Part shown: positions 9,675 to 18,186 of the stretch, piece after piece
How the letters are laid out: every line of letters starts with the position of its first letter
Position numbering within the stretch: the stretch's first letter is position 1
Assembly (NCBI GenBank): GCA_028096805.1
Contig: JAOHDU010000009.1
Coordinates: 1 to 36,699, forward strand
Source of the DNA: Pontimonas sp.
GTDB lineage: Bacteria; Actinomycetota; Actinomycetes; Actinomycetales; Microbacteriaceae
Length of the DNA stretch: 36,699 nt
Direction of reading: 5' to 3'
Made by a program: the position numbers and the translations under genes
Notes under the pieces: generated by a model
What the model saw: the letters and a program-made list of their open reading frames with translations, nothing else
Databases searched by the model: none
Told to the model about the DNA's origin: nothing

Positions 9675-10949
9675 TTAGCCCTTGTAGGTCTGAGGACGGT
9701 TGTCAGCGTCGAACTCGTAGATACCGATAGCGGTCTCCGTGGGGTCACCGGCCTCGTTGAGGGCGATACCACCGGACAGACCGTCATAGTCAGCAACTCC
9801 GCCGCCGTTGATGATTTCTGCACACTCAGCGAAGGTGCCACACTTGGTGCCACCGCCGGAGAAGCCAGAAACCTCAGACATCTTGGCAGCCATGTCAGCA
9901 GGCTCAGTTGAACCCGATGCCAGTGCGGCCAGTGCGAGGAGGACGACCGCGTCATACGACTCGGTGCTGTATGCCCATGAGGTCAGCTCGTCTCCACCGT
10001 TCTCGGTCCACAAGGCCTGTGCGCGCTCCTTGTAGTCATCCGAGATGGTGTCGGCGGGGGGACCGGGGAGAGTTCCCTTGGAACCTTCGATGAGACCGGC
10101 TTCAAAGTCAGCCGAGTAGTCAGCGAGGTTACCGTCGGTGAAGTACAGGCCAGAGTTGCTGAAGCCTGCGTCAATCAGCGCGGGAACGATGGTCTTGGTC
10201 TCGTCGAAGGCCAGGACGACAATGGCGTCAGGGTCTTCTGCGAGCATCTCGTTGATCTGCGAGGTGAAGTTGGTGTCACCCACGTTGTAAGACGGGGTAG
10301 CAACAACAGATCCACCTGCTGCTTCGAACGCCAAGGTGGCGTTGTCGCGCAGACCGGTGCCGTAAGCGTCGTTGATGACGATCATGGCGACAGTCTCGTG
10401 ACCATCAGCAGCGAGCAGGTTACCGAGAACTTCACCCTGCAGAACGTCCGAAGGAGCGGTACGGAAGTACAGTCCATCGTCGTCGTAGTCAGTGAAGTTA
10501 GGCGAGGTGTTGGCGGGCGAAATCTGGATCACGCCTGCTTCCTTGGTCACCTGGTCGATGAACTGGAACGACACACCAGAAGAAGCTGCACCAACAATGG
10601 CAGAGACGTCTTCGTTCAGCAGACGAGGAATTTCAGTCTCGTAGGCCTTGTTGTCGGTGTCACCGGAGTCTCCGAGGACAACTTCCAGGTCGATTCCAGC
10701 GTCAGCAGCGTTAACGTCTGCCTGTGCCAAAAGCACACCAGCTTCTTCGGGGGGTCCGAGGAATGCGAGGTTACCGGTGACGGGCAGAGCCGTACCGATC
10801 TTGAGAGCCAACGACTCAACAGCTGCCGACGTAGTGTCGTCTTCTGTCGTGGTTGCGGCCTCATCGTCAGCGGCTGCACAGCCGCTGAGCACTAGCGCTG
10901 AAGCAGCAAGAATGGCAAAACCACTCCCTGCCTTCGAAAGTACGCTCAT
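9675..10949 (-). CDS. livK: LivK-type substrate-binding lipoprotein of amino acid ABC transporter
   Basis: This 424-residue extracytoplasmic lipoprotein captures the ligand for the Liv importer. The start is the ATG at 10947-10949, preceded by AAGGAG at 4-5 nt spacing. The signal peptide has lipobox LSGC, with Cys24 as the lipidated residue, followed by an acidic Thr/Ala linker. The mature domain is a periplasmic-binding fold of the Leu/Ile/Val family (LKIGTALPVTGNLAFLG at its start, IVGAASSGVSFQ, VAMIVINDAYGTGLRDN). Because the partner genes livHMGF are encoded convergently, livK has its own promoter. The ligand cannot be read from the sequence; branched-chain amino acids are the default guess. 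Confidence 0.92.
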   Translation of the reverse strand: MSVLSKAGSGFAILAASALVLSGCAAADDEAATTTEDDTTSAAVESLALKIGTALPVTGNLAFLGPPEEAGVLLAQADVNAADAGIDLEVVLGDSGDTDNKAYETEIPRLLNEDVSAIVGAASSGVSFQFIDQVTKEAGVIQISPANTSPNFTDYDDDGLYFRTAPSDVLQGEVLGNLLAADGHETVAMIVINDAYGTGLRDNATLAFEAAGGSVVATPSYNVGDTNFTSQINEMLAEDPDAIVVLAFDETKTIVPALIDAGFSNSGLYFTDGNLADYSADFEAGLIEGSKGTLPGPPADTISDDYKERAQALWTENGGDELTSWAYSTESYDAVVLLALAALASGSTEPADMAAKMSEVSGFSGGGTKCGTFAECAEIINGGGVADYDGLSGGIALNEAGDPTETAIGIYEFDADNRPQTYKG

Positions 10950-11010
10950 GATGCTCCTTATTTGTTTACATTGGGAAAAGCGGACACGCCAACGCGTGCC
11001 CAACCTCTCT

Positions 11011-11039
11011 AACTTAAGCGCAAAATGTTCCGGTTACAA
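11011..11039 (-). promoter_or_regulatory. candidate livK promoter
   Basis: On the minus strand TTGTAA (11034-11039) and TAAGTT (11011-11016) are separated by 17 nt. Transcription would begin near 11004, giving a leader of about 55 nt that contains an imperfect GC-rich inverted repeat (CACGC/GCGTG) before the Shine-Dalgarno. This is a pattern match only. Confidence 0.5.
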
Positions 11040-11100
11040 GCCAGTTTCATCACATCCCGGTAACGGACGCAGGCCAGGGTTCCCGCTCAACGAGGGCGGA

Positions 11101-12018
11101 CTACGGAGTTTGGGTCGGTCGGAGCAATCGGTTGCGGCGTGAGGTGAGCGCATCAGCGCTCAAAAGGACCAACGCAACCCACACAAGAGCGAACCCAATC
11201 CACCGCTCCAGAGGCATCGGTTCGCCCATGATGAAGACCCCAAAGGCAAATTGCATGATCGGTGCGATGTATTGCATCAGGCCCATAATCGACAGCGGAA
11301 GTCGCCTGGCGGCAGCGCCGAAGAACAGAAGCGGGACACTCGTCACGGCTCCGGCCGACAACAGCAGGAGTGTGTGGCCTGCGCCGAGCGTCCCCAGGCT
11401 TAGGCCCCCGGTCACGGCCACCCACACCAGTAGTCCCGCAGCAACAGGGCTTAGCCATAGAGTCTCGAGTGTCAAACTGTCGACAGCTTTAATCCGGGGA
11501 CCCATGCGATTTTTGACAAATCCGTAGAAACCAAAAGACAGCGCCAGTGTCAGCGAAATAATGGGCACGGATCCGTAGCCGACCGCGAGCACAACGACAG
11601 CAACCACCGCTAGCGACAGGGACGCCCACTGGAGTGGGCGAAGCTTCTCCCGAAGAACGACAACCCCTAGCGCGACGGTGACCAGCGGGTTAATGAAGTA
11701 CCCCAGCGCCGCTTCCACGATGAATTCATTCAGAGAGGCGAAGACGTACACCCCCCAGTTCACAAAGATTAACAGGGCAGCCAGCGCAGATAACCCCCGA
11801 ATCATCCGGTTCTTCATCAAACCCAGAGTCAGCTTCACGCGTTTGAGGAAAAAAAGAATACCGAGGCAAAAAACGAGAGAGAGCGCAATACGCCAGCCCA
11901 AGATTTCCACCGGACCGCTGGGATCCAACGCCACGAAGAACGCGGGCAAAAGGCCCCACAAACCATAGGCAGCAGCAGCTGCGAGGAACCCTTCTCTCAG
12001 GGTTTTCGAGTCATCCAC
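11101..12018 (-). CDS. rarD: RarD-type EamA family permease
   Basis: This 305-residue protein of the drug/metabolite transporter superfamily is related to RarD. About ten transmembrane segments are visible, starting with FLAAAAAYGLWGLLPAFFVA; the internal motif EILGWRIALSL follows, and the second half contains TLETLWLSPVAAGLL and YIAPIMQFAFGVFIMGEPM, which are typical of RarD. The substrate is unknown, since RarD is only historically linked to chloramphenicol resistance. It starts at GTG 12016-12018. No Shine-Dalgarno is visible, but TAGCCT lies 6 nt upstream, which suggests leaderless mRNA. A terminator separates it from groES. Confidence 0.88.
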   Translation of the reverse strand: MDDSKTLREGFLAAAAAYGLWGLLPAFFVALDPSGPVEILGWRIALSLVFCLGILFFLKRVKLTLGLMKNRMIRGLSALAALLIFVNWGVYVFASLNEFIVEAALGYFINPLVTVALGVVVLREKLRPLQWASLSLAVVAVVVLAVGYGSVPIISLTLALSFGFYGFVKNRMGPRIKAVDSLTLETLWLSPVAAGLLVWVAVTGGLSLGTLGAGHTLLLLSAGAVTSVPLLFFGAAARRLPLSIMGLMQYIAPIMQFAFGVFIMGEPMPLERWIGFALVWVALVLLSADALTSRRNRLLRPTQTP

Positions 12019-12024
12019 CGGGCA

Positions 12025-12030
12025 AGGCTA
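12025..12030 (-). promoter_or_regulatory. candidate leaderless -10 box of rarD
   Basis: TAGCCT on the minus strand ends 6 nt before the rarD GTG. Transcription would then start at or next to the start codon. It overlaps an alternative TATAGC spaced 8 nt away. Confidence 0.45.
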
Positions 12031-12057
12031 TACCCGCACGGGCGCCGTTAACCACGA

Positions 12058-12083
12058 GAAGGCCCGCACGAGTGCGGGCCTTC
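12058..12083 (-). terminator. groES terminator
   Basis: GAAGGCCCGCAC (12058-12069) pairs with GTGCGGGCCTTC (12072-12083), a near-perfect 12-bp stem 20 nt after the groES stop. The T-run that follows is short. It isolates groES from rarD. Confidence 0.78.
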
Positions 12084-12103
12084 TGCGTAAGTGATGTGCG
12101 CTG

Positions 12104-12400
12104 TTAGCGCTCCACGATGGCGAGAACGTCGCGAGCAGAGAGAACGAGGTACTCGTCTGCCCCAAACTTCACTTCGGTTCCGCCGTACTTGGAGTACAAC
12201 ACCACATTGCCCACGGCAACATCCATGGGAACGCGGTTGCCGTTGTCGTCGAAACGACCCGGTCCAACAGCAACAACTTCGCCTTCCTGAGGCTTTTCTT
12301 TAGCGGTATCAGGAATGACAAGGCCGGAAGCAGTGGTCTGCTCTGCTTCGACCTGCTTGATCACGATGCGATCTTCGAGCGGTTTAATGGAGACCGACAC
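12104..12400 (-). CDS. groES: co-chaperonin GroES
   Basis: GroES forms the heptameric lid of the GroEL chaperonin. The 98-residue product starts at GTG 12400 with AGAGGT upstream and has the family's ordered features: [20 protein letters not shown], the mobile loop region with [40 protein letters not shown], and the C-terminal [20 protein letters not shown]. No groEL follows; a strong terminator closes the transcript after this single gene. Two CIRCE operators lie immediately upstream, so HrcA repression and heat induction are expected. Confidence 0.97.
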   Translation of the reverse strand: MSVSIKPLEDRIVIKQVEAEQTTASGLVIPDTAKEKPQEGEVVAVGPGRFDDNGNRVPMDVAVGNVVLYSKYGGTEVKFGADEYLVLSARDVLAIVER

Positions 12401-12425
12401 GGTTGACCTCTTTCTGAGACTTGGG

Positions 12426-12452
12426 TTAGCACACTCACTTCTCGAGTGCTAA
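12426..12452. promoter_or_regulatory. CIRCE element 1 (HrcA operator)
   Basis: TTAGCACAC, nine nt, GAGTGCTAA: one mismatch to the classical CIRCE repeat. The arms extend outward as a longer inverted repeat (TTGGGTTAGCA at 12421 against TGCTAACCCAA ending at 12457). It lies in the groES leader, around the expected transcription start. Confidence 0.9.
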
Positions 12453-12456
12453 CCCA

Positions 12457-12486
12457 ACTGTATCGAAACCATTAGCACTCACGCAA
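12457..12486 (-). promoter_or_regulatory. candidate groES promoter
   Basis: On the minus strand TTGCGT (12481-12486) and TACAGT (12457-12462) are 18 nt apart. The spacer contains the left arm of CIRCE 2 and the start would fall in CIRCE 1, so bound HrcA would block it from both sides. Confidence 0.55.
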
Positions 12487-12498
12487 TACGAGTGCCAG
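12472..12498. promoter_or_regulatory. CIRCE element 2 (HrcA operator)
   Basis: TTAGCACTC (perfect arm), nine nt, GAGTGCCAG (two mismatches). It is 46 nt from CIRCE 1 and lies between groES and the divergent methyltransferase gene, so it could also affect the latter. Confidence 0.82.
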
Positions 12499-12513
12499 AA
12501 TTCTCTCAGCTGG

Positions 12514-12519
12514 CAGACT
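12514..12519 (+). promoter_or_regulatory. weak candidate leaderless -10 of the methyltransferase gene
   Basis: CAGACT ends 6 nt before the ATG at 12526. It matches the spacing of the other leaderless candidates here but has C in place of the first T, so support is weak. No Shine-Dalgarno is seen. Confidence 0.25.
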
Positions 12520-12525
12520 AGGCGC

Positions 12526-13704
12526 ATGGAGCGCAGCGAACTCGAAGCACTCCTGCACCCTGAGTCCCTGAGGTTGCTCGCACGCCTCCGGGAGGAGGAT
12601 TCTCCCCGAGATCCCGCACAACTCGTGCCACAGTTACGTAAAGCAGGGCACAGCGCCGAGCGCGTTGCCGCTGTGTTGGACCAGTGGGCCTTGCGCCCTA
12701 AAGCAATCGAGAAGTTTGGTGCCTTTGCGGACCGGATGCTGTTCACCAAACCGGGTCTCGAACAGGCCACCAGGCTGGCTATCGCCAGCCACCACGCCAC
12801 CCGGTTTGACCAGGCCAACCTCCACCACATCGCGGACCTGGGGTGTGGAATCGGCGGCGACTCCCTCGCTTTCGCGGGCTTATCGATGACCGTCACAGCA
12901 GTCGACGCAGACCCGGTGACCGTCGCGATTGCCGGCTACAACCTGCAGCCCTTCGAGACCGTCACGGTGTCCCCCGGGCGTGCGGAGGAAACATCACTCG
13001 ATTCGGTCGATGCACTCTGGCTAGACCCCGCGCGACGTCGTGGCTCTCAGCGGCTCAGTAACCCCGAGGACTGGTCCCCCCACCTTGAGTGGGTAATCGA
13101 ACAGGCACAGAACTACCCCGCAGGCATCAAACTTGCTCCGGGAATGGACCGAGGCCTAATCCCCCCGGGCATGGAAGCCCAATGGATTTCCCACCACGGT
13201 TCGGTGGCAGAAATGGTGCTGTGGTCGCGTGAGCTTGCGCGACCAGAAATCACTCGAAGCGCCCTCGTGCTTTCCCCCCGGGGCGCGGCGGAACTAACCG
13301 GTGCTGCTGATGCGGCGGATGCGCCGGTCGGTGAGCTTGGTCCCTACCTCGTTGAACCCGACGGGGCCGTGATTCGCGCCAGGTTGATCGGCGATCTAGC
13401 GAGGCAGCATGATGGCGCGATGCTGGATGATTCGATTGCCTATTTCAGTACCCACCAGCCCGTGATCTCTCCGCTCGCGCAGTGCTTTGCTATCGAAGCG
13501 GTTGTCCCCTACAACCTCAAGCGCGTGAAGGACCTGGTGGCGAGCGCCGAAGTGGGATCGCTCGAAATTAAGAAGCGCGGCATCGATGTGGACCCAGCCG
13601 AGCTCCGAAAAGGGCTACCTCTGCAGGGTTCCGGAGAAAAAACCCTCATCCTTACCCGCCATCGCGGGGACCGTGTCGCGATACTTGCTAGCCGGATGGC
13701 CTAG
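12526..13704 (+). CDS. class I SAM-dependent methyltransferase, THUMP-like family
   Basis: This 392-residue protein is of the THUMP-like methyltransferase family common in actinobacteria; it probably methylates an RNA, but no substrate is established from sequence. Motif I (IADLGCGIGGDSLAFA) spans about residues 102-117 and the acidic motif II residue is in AVDADPVTVAI. The catalytic-region motif reads DALWLDPARR near 162-171, in the place where many RNA methyltransferases have DPPY or DPPR. The C-terminal THUMP-like part contains YNLKRVKDLVASAEVGSLEIKKRG, given here in two overlapping halves as YNLKRVKDLV and EVGSLEIKKRG. It is divergent from groES and convergent with the DUF4190-type gene, with which it shares the stop tetranucleotide CTAG. 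Confidence 0.85.
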   Translation: MERSELEALLHPESLRLLARLREEDSPRDPAQLVPQLRKAGHSAERVAAVLDQWALRPKAIEKFGAFADRMLFTKPGLEQATRLAIASHHATRFDQANLHHIADLGCGIGGDSLAFAGLSMTVTAVDADPVTVAIAGYNLQPFETVTVSPGRAEETSLDSVDALWLDPARRRGSQRLSNPEDWSPHLEWVIEQAQNYPAGIKLAPGMDRGLIPPGMEAQWISHHGSVAEMVLWSRELARPEITRSALVLSPRGAAELTGAADAADAPVGELGPYLVEPDGAVIRARLIGDLARQHDGAMLDDSIAYFSTHQPVISPLAQCFAIEAVVPYNLKRVKDLVASAEVGSLEIKKRGIDVDPAELRKGLPLQGSGEKTLILTRHRGDRVAILASRMA

Positions 13705-14087
13705 TTGTCGAGAATGTAGCCAGCGCTCACCAAGAAGGCGAGCGACAGCGGAAGCGTCAGGAACACCAACACTGCGGTGGAAATTACCAGCCCCACTGCA
13801 CTAATGGCGACCGCCACGGTGGAGCGGACTCGACCTGAGGGCGCTGAGCGACGCCCAATTTGCCCAAGAATCATCCCCAGAATTCCCGGGATAACCCCAA
13901 GCCCGAAAACCGGGGCGAGAACAAGAGCGCCGACGGCGGAACCCAGCGCAATTTTTGATAGTCGGGTGCCCTGGCCAGGAGCTGGCGCCTCTTTCATAAG
14001 ACCGGTGGTCTCGACAGATACCTCCGTCACCGACACCTGGGTAATAGGTCCGGTGTCCCGTGGCGTAAGAGGGCCAATCTGGTTCAT
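13701..14087 (-). CDS. small DUF4190-like membrane protein
   Basis: This is a 128-residue protein with two hydrophobic segments (ALGSAVGALVLAPVFGLGVI and VAVAISAVGLVISTAVLVFL) joined by the loop GMILGQIGRRSAPSGRVRS. The Gly-rich first segment and the GxIxGMxLG-like turn match DUF4190/DUF4352-associated small membrane proteins of actinobacteria. The function is unknown. It follows tsaD after 17 nt, but a TAGGCT box 6 nt before its ATG suggests it can also be transcribed alone as a leaderless mRNA. Confidence 0.7.
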   Translation of the reverse strand: MNQIGPLTPRDTGPITQVSVTEVSVETTGLMKEAPAPGQGTRLSKIALGSAVGALVLAPVFGLGVIPGILGMILGQIGRRSAPSGRVRSTVAVAISAVGLVISTAVLVFLTLPLSLAFLVSAGYILDN

Positions 14088-14093
14088 CGATTC

Positions 14094-14099
14094 AGCCTA
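14094..14099 (-). promoter_or_regulatory. candidate leaderless -10 box of the DUF4190-like gene
   Basis: TAGGCT on the minus strand ends 6 nt before the ATG at 14087, within the 17-nt gap after tsaD. Confidence 0.45.
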
Positions 14100-14104
14100 C
14101 CGAC

Positions 14105-15157
14105 CTACTCCATGAGCTGGATGGTGGCGGGGCTCAAGCTGGAAAACACCCCGGTTCCCGTGCTCGAGGGTCCATAGCCTCGGGACATCCGGAGTGAACC
14201 CAATGCCGCGATCATTGCCCCGTTGTCGGTGCACAACGCCAGCGGAGGCACGCGAAGCTCCACCCCTGCCTTCTCACACCGCTCTCCCGCAAGCCCCCGC
14301 ACCCGAGAGTTTGCAGCAACTCCGCCGCCGAGCAGAAGAGATGGCACCCCGTGCTGCTCACACGCGGCAAGCGCCTTCGAAACCAACACATCAGCCACTG
14401 CCTCTTGGAATGACGCCGCGATATCTGCTGTGGCAATCTCTTCTCCCGCAGCCCTTCTCGCTTCGACATAGCGGGCCACCGCCGTCTTCAGCCCGGAAAA
14501 TGAGAAGTTGTAGCGATGTTTCTCCTGGTCTTTCGGGCTAGTGAGACCCCGCGGAAACGCTATGGCCACAGGGTTTCCCTCTCTGGCAACCCGGTCGATG
14601 TGAGGGCCCCCAGGGTAGGGAAGCCCGAGCACGCGGGCCACCTTGTCAAAAGCTTCCCCCGCGGCATCGTCGATGGTCTCGCCCAACAGTTCCACGTCTC
14701 CGGCAAGGTCCCGGACCAACAGTAGGGAGGTGTGACCCCCGGATACCAGCAACGCCACGGTGGGCATTGTGAGCTCTCGCTCACTATTGAGATACTCGAC
14801 CGCGACGTGGCCGACCAGGTGGTTCAGCGCATACAGCGGGATACCCAAGCTAACCGCCAAGGCTTTAGCGGCCCCCACTCCCACCATGAGAGCGCCGGCA
14901 AGCCCCGGTCCGGTCGTCACCGCGATCGCATCGAGGTCCCCGAAACCAACACCAGCCTCCGCGAGCGCCTGCGCCATCACTGCCGGCAGAGCCTCCACGT
15001 GAGCTCGGGCCGCCACCTCCGGAACGACGCCTCCATAGACCGCATGCTCCTCCATGGAGGACGCCACAGCATGAGCCAAGAGTGTGGCGCCACGGACAAT
15101 CCCGACACCCGTTTCATCGCAACTGGTTTCAATCCCCAGTACTAACGGTTCGTTCAC
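14105..15157 (-). CDS. tsaD: tRNA N6-threonylcarbamoyladenosine transferase TsaD
   Basis: TsaD moves the threonylcarbamoyl group onto A37 of ANN-decoding tRNAs. The 350-residue ASKHA-fold protein begins [20 protein letters not shown]. The metal-binding HxxxH is present as [10 protein letters not shown], and the nucleotide-binding segments [22 protein letters not shown] and [15 protein letters not shown] are intact. The C-terminal [13 protein letters not shown] is canonical. It overlaps rimI by 4 nt. With tsaB and tsaE in the same run, three of the four t6A proteins are encoded here; TsaC must lie elsewhere. Confidence 0.97.
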   Translation of the reverse strand: MNEPLVLGIETSCDETGVGIVRGATLLAHAVASSMEEHAVYGGVVPEVAARAHVEALPAVMAQALAEAGVGFGDLDAIAVTTGPGLAGALMVGVGAAKALAVSLGIPLYALNHLVGHVAVEYLNSERELTMPTVALLVSGGHTSLLLVRDLAGDVELLGETIDDAAGEAFDKVARVLGLPYPGGPHIDRVAREGNPVAIAFPRGLTSPKDQEKHRYNFSFSGLKTAVARYVEARRAAGEEIATADIAASFQEAVADVLVSKALAACEQHGVPSLLLGGGVAANSRVRGLAGERCEKAGVELRVPPLALCTDNGAMIAALGSLRMSRGYGPSSTGTGVFSSLSPATIQLME

Positions 15158-15639
15158 TCGTCGCTCCCCACAGGTTTTCCGCGCGGAGCGGTTTTCATCA
15201 CGAGGGCGTCAACGCCATCGGGTTGGTAGTAACCCACCCGGCGATCCAGGGTCACAAAACCCTCAGATTCGTACAGAGCAATGGCTGCCTCGTTGTCAGC
15301 CCGAACCTCGAGGAAGACATCTCGCGCACCGCGCTGCCGTGCTTGATCCAGAAGAGCACGCAACAGTGTCCGCCCGAGGCCACGACCCCGATGGCCCTCC
15401 GCCACAGCAATGGTCTGGATGTCTCCCGAGTCTGCTGTGTGCGGGGCTGCCCGCAGGCCGGCGTACCCGGCGAACGCCTGGTCCTCGTTAGCTCGCGCCA
15501 CCAGATAGTAGTTCAGCGGATGAGAGACCTCTTCCACCATGAGCTCGGGGGACCAAGCATCAGACCCAAAAATCGTGGCTTCGTTCTCGATCATGTCGGG
15601 CAGATCCTCCAGGACCGCTAAGGAGAGTGTGTACGTCAT
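15154..15639 (-). CDS. rimI: ribosomal-protein-alanine N-acetyltransferase RimI-like (GNAT)
   Basis: This 161-residue GNAT-fold acetyltransferase is placed between tsaB and tsaD as in many bacteria. The acetyl-CoA binding loop is [20 protein letters not shown], preceded by IQTIAVAEG and followed by the RimI-typical [20 protein letters not shown] and the motif [15 protein letters not shown]. It would acetylate the N-terminal Ala of S18 or other proteins. It overlaps both neighbours by 4 nt, so it is translationally coupled. Confidence 0.9.
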   Translation of the reverse strand: MTYTLSLAVLEDLPDMIENEATIFGSDAWSPELMVEEVSHPLNYYLVARANEDQAFAGYAGLRAAPHTADSGDIQTIAVAEGHRGRGLGRTLLRALLDQARQRGARDVFLEVRADNEAAIALYESEGFVTLDRRVGYYQPDGVDALVMKTAPRGKPVGSDE

Positions 15640-16229
15640 TTCGGCATCGTCACATCCGGTGAGCGCAAATACTGAGGTGCGGGTTTGGGAAACTCGCGGC
15701 CGCTGGCCAGAAAATCTCTCGCAACCTTCGCAAGCATCGCCGCCGGGATCTCCTCAGCGACGATTCGCGTTGCAGAAGCGTGCGCGCCCAGGTCGTCATC
15801 AAGTGTTTCGGGGCGTGCCAACAGTGGCCCTGCTATTCGCTCGAGTGAGTCGGAGGCACGGTACACCGAATAGGCCACCTCACCGCGTCTCGCATCGGTA
15901 ATAACGACCGTGTCCTCGCTCACGCCCCACCCGCAGGCGTCATGAGAGATCACGGGGAGTAAGGGAAGCGATCGGGATTGCGCGAACGCGGCGGCTGCCG
16001 CCATTCCCACGCGAAGTCCCGTGAAAGGACCAGGGCCAATTCCCATGACCACGTGGGTGAGCGCCGAAGGCGTCAGCGCAGCCTCGGCAAACACCCGCTC
16101 GAGCAAGACCCCCACCACCTCGGCGTGCCCGCGAGGGTTGTTGCTCGATGCCTCGGCTCGGGTGACACCCTCGGGGTCCACCAGCGCCACCTGCGTTCCC
16201 GCTGAAGAATCAATCGCGAGAAACATCAT
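15636..16229 (-). CDS. tsaB: tRNA t6A biosynthesis protein TsaB
   Basis: TsaB is the inactive TsaD paralogue that dimerises with TsaD and is required for t6A formation. The N-terminus FLAIDSSAGTQVALVDPEG is typical, followed by VMGIGPGPFTGLRVGMAAA. I start at the ATG at 16227-16229 (MMFLAIDS), giving about 197 residues; a second ATG follows directly and an upstream in-frame start at 16250 would add seven residues. The gene overlaps the end of tsaE and the start of rimI. It lacks the HxxxH metal site of TsaD, as expected. Confidence 0.92.
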   Translation of the reverse strand: MMFLAIDSSAGTQVALVDPEGVTRAEASSNNPRGHAEVVGVLLERVFAEAALTPSALTHVVMGIGPGPFTGLRVGMAAAAAFAQSRSLPLLPVISHDACGWGVSEDTVVITDARRGEVAYSVYRASDSLERIAGPLLARPETLDDDLGAHASATRIVAEEIPAAMLAKVARDFLASGREFPKPAPQYLRSPDVTMPK

Positions 16230-16716
16230 CACCCGCTTCGCGCCCGGCAATTCTGCGCATCAAATCCCCACAATCACCGTGGCCAACAATTCGGACGGTT
16301 CGAGGTTGGTCACTGACGAAGTCCTCGCCCTCGCCGGTGGGCCGCTCGAAGACCAGCTCTACCCAACCCAGGCCCCACACGTCGGCGTAGGGTGCCGCCC
16401 ATTCGGCGACCACAACCGATCGGCCGGCATCGATATCTAGTTCATCAAATTCGGCCGCAGAGCCCACCCGGTAAGCGTCAATGTGGACCAACGGGGGCTT
16501 TGCTGGGTCGAGGGAGGCATGCTCTCGTGCGACGACAAACGTGGGGCTTGATACCGGAGTGTCGACGCGAAGCGCGTCGCCCACTCCTCGTGTGAACGTC
16601 GTTTTACCGGCCCCCAACTCTCCCGTCAGGACAAAAATGTCACCAGCACGGGCGAGATCGCCGAGGCGTTGACCCAAAGCCTCCATATCCTCAGAGGTTG
16701 CAATATGAAGTTTCAC
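16210..16716 (-). CDS. tsaE: tRNA t6A biosynthesis ATPase TsaE
   Basis: TsaE is the P-loop ATPase that resets the TsaB-TsaD complex. This 168-residue protein has Walker A GELGAGKTTFTRGVGDAL at about residues 33-50, then SPTFVVARE and the Walker B-like region VHIDAYRVGSAAEFDELDI. VVVAEWAAPYAD follows. The C-terminal tail is longer than in E. coli (~153 aa). It overlaps alr by 4 nt upstream and tsaB downstream. Confidence 0.95.
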   Translation of the reverse strand: MKLHIATSEDMEALGQRLGDLARAGDIFVLTGELGAGKTTFTRGVGDALRVDTPVSSPTFVVAREHASLDPAKPPLVHIDAYRVGSAAEFDELDIDAGRSVVVAEWAAPYADVWGLGWVELVFERPTGEGEDFVSDQPRTVRIVGHGDCGDLMRRIAGREAGDDVSRD

Positions 16717-17816
16717 CCAGCAATCACGCGCGGGACTCGCGCACCCAAACGCGTCACAATTTCATACGCGATGGTTCCACTAGCTTCTGCCCATTCGTTT
16801 GCGCTGGGGTCACCTTCTGCCGGGTCGCCCCAGAGAACAGCCCACTGCCCTTCCCTAACGGCAGCGTCCCCAACATCAATACTGAGTTGGTCCATCGAGA
16901 TTCGACCAGACACCAGAAACCTCTCACCGCCGATCACCGCGGGCCCCGCCGAGGAACCGTGGCGAGGTATCCCATCGGCATAACCGAGGGGAACCAACGC
17001 CAAGGTGGTCTCCTTTGCGGTTCGGTAGGTGTGGCCATAACCGACACCCCATCCAGCGTCCACACGCTTTGTCAGAATCACTTGGGCGCTCACCCGCATG
17101 GCGGGAATCAATCCGACCCCGTGGTAGCGCTCGGTCACGGGAACGCCATAGGCGGCTGCTCCCACGCGCACCATGTCATGGGCGAGCGCTGGTGAATCAC
17201 TCGTACCGATGCTGGAGGTGACATGCCGTATTTCTGGGGTAATTCCGTGAGTATCCGCAAGCGCAACACCCTGGTCAAACACTTCCCCTTGAACAGCATC
17301 CGCTTCTGTGGAGGTTCCGGAGAGGTGAGTGAACATCCCGATCACGCAAACCTGGGAGGCCTGTTGGGCCCGCGCAATCTCACGGAAAAACTTCTCCCAA
17401 TCTCTGGGGCCAACCCCGTTTCGGCCCAAACCAGTATCGAGCTTAAGGTGGATGCGCGCAGGTGCGCCGGCGCTTCGTGCGGCCACGACCTGCTCCAGCT
17501 GGTCGAGAGACGACACCCCGAGATCAACGCCGTTTTCGAGCGCTGGCTGGAGGTTCTCGTGGGGTCCAAACAACCACGCCAGGATCGGGGCCGTGATCCC
17601 CGCACGGCGAAGCTCCAGAGCCTCGTCGATGTCTGCGGTGCCTAACCAGTCCGCACCCCCGTCCAGAGCGGCCCGTGCTGCCGTTTCGGCGCCATGTCCG
17701 TACCCGTTTGCCTTCACCACAATCAACATGTGCGGTGTTTTCGCCATCGAGCGCAGAACCTCGACGTTGTGGGAGATAGCGGCGGGGCGAATACGGGCTT
17801 CTCGCATGGCGGTCAT
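16713..17816 (-). CDS. alr: alanine racemase
   Basis: Alr interconverts L- and D-alanine with PLP and supplies D-Ala for peptidoglycan. The 367-residue product has the PLP lysine at about residue 35 in VVKANGYGHGA. The catalytic tyrosine region is VGYGHTYRT, and the phosphate-binding RISMDQLSIDVG segment is present. Length and order are normal. It overlaps acpS by 4 nt and tsaE by 4 nt, inside the glmS-acpS-alr-tsaE-tsaB-rimI-tsaD run. Confidence 0.97.
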   Translation of the reverse strand: MTAMREARIRPAAISHNVEVLRSMAKTPHMLIVVKANGYGHGAETAARAALDGGADWLGTADIDEALELRRAGITAPILAWLFGPHENLQPALENGVDLGVSSLDQLEQVVAARSAGAPARIHLKLDTGLGRNGVGPRDWEKFFREIARAQQASQVCVIGMFTHLSGTSTEADAVQGEVFDQGVALADTHGITPEIRHVTSSIGTSDSPALAHDMVRVGAAAYGVPVTERYHGVGLIPAMRVSAQVILTKRVDAGWGVGYGHTYRTAKETTLALVPLGYADGIPRHGSSAGPAVIGGERFLVSGRISMDQLSIDVGDAAVREGQWAVLWGDPAEGDPSANEWAEASGTIAYEIVTRLGARVPRVIAG

Positions 17817-18175
17817 GATGAGCTCTCCATCACGACAAACGCAATGGCCATCCCGCCATCGTGCGAAAGCGATACGTGTTGGCTGCTGATGTCCTTCTCC
17901 GCAGCGCGAGAGTGCGTGCTACCGGTGAGGGCGAGCTGAGGTGTTTGGCCGTTGTCTCCCACCACCTGAATATCAGTCCAGCGAAAACCGGGGATGTGTC
18001 CCCCCAGCGCTTTAAGGGTTGCTTCTTTTGCGGCAAAGCGAGCCGCCAGCGAGGCTCCCGTCATCGCTGGGTCAAATGCCTCCCCAAAAAGACGGTCGGA
18101 GAGACGCGGCGTCCTCTCGAGGGCGCGCTCGAAGCGTGCCACATCGACGATGTCGACTCCGATCCCCACCACCAT
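17813..18175 (-). CDS. acpS: holo-[acyl-carrier-protein] synthase
   Basis: AcpS transfers 4'-phosphopantetheine from CoA to acyl carrier protein. The 120-residue protein has the Mg2+-binding Asp8 in VGIGVDIVDVARFERAL and Glu51 in RFAAKEATLKALGG, both family-defining, and the C-terminal VSLSHDGGMAIAFVV. It is 11 nt after glmS and overlaps alr by 4 nt. Confidence 0.95.
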   Translation of the reverse strand: MVVGIGVDIVDVARFERALERTPRLSDRLFGEAFDPAMTGASLAARFAAKEATLKALGGHIPGFRWTDIQVVGDNGQTPQLALTGSTHSRAAEKDISSQHVSLSHDGGMAIAFVVMESSS

Positions 18176-18186
18176 GACGCGTCTGA

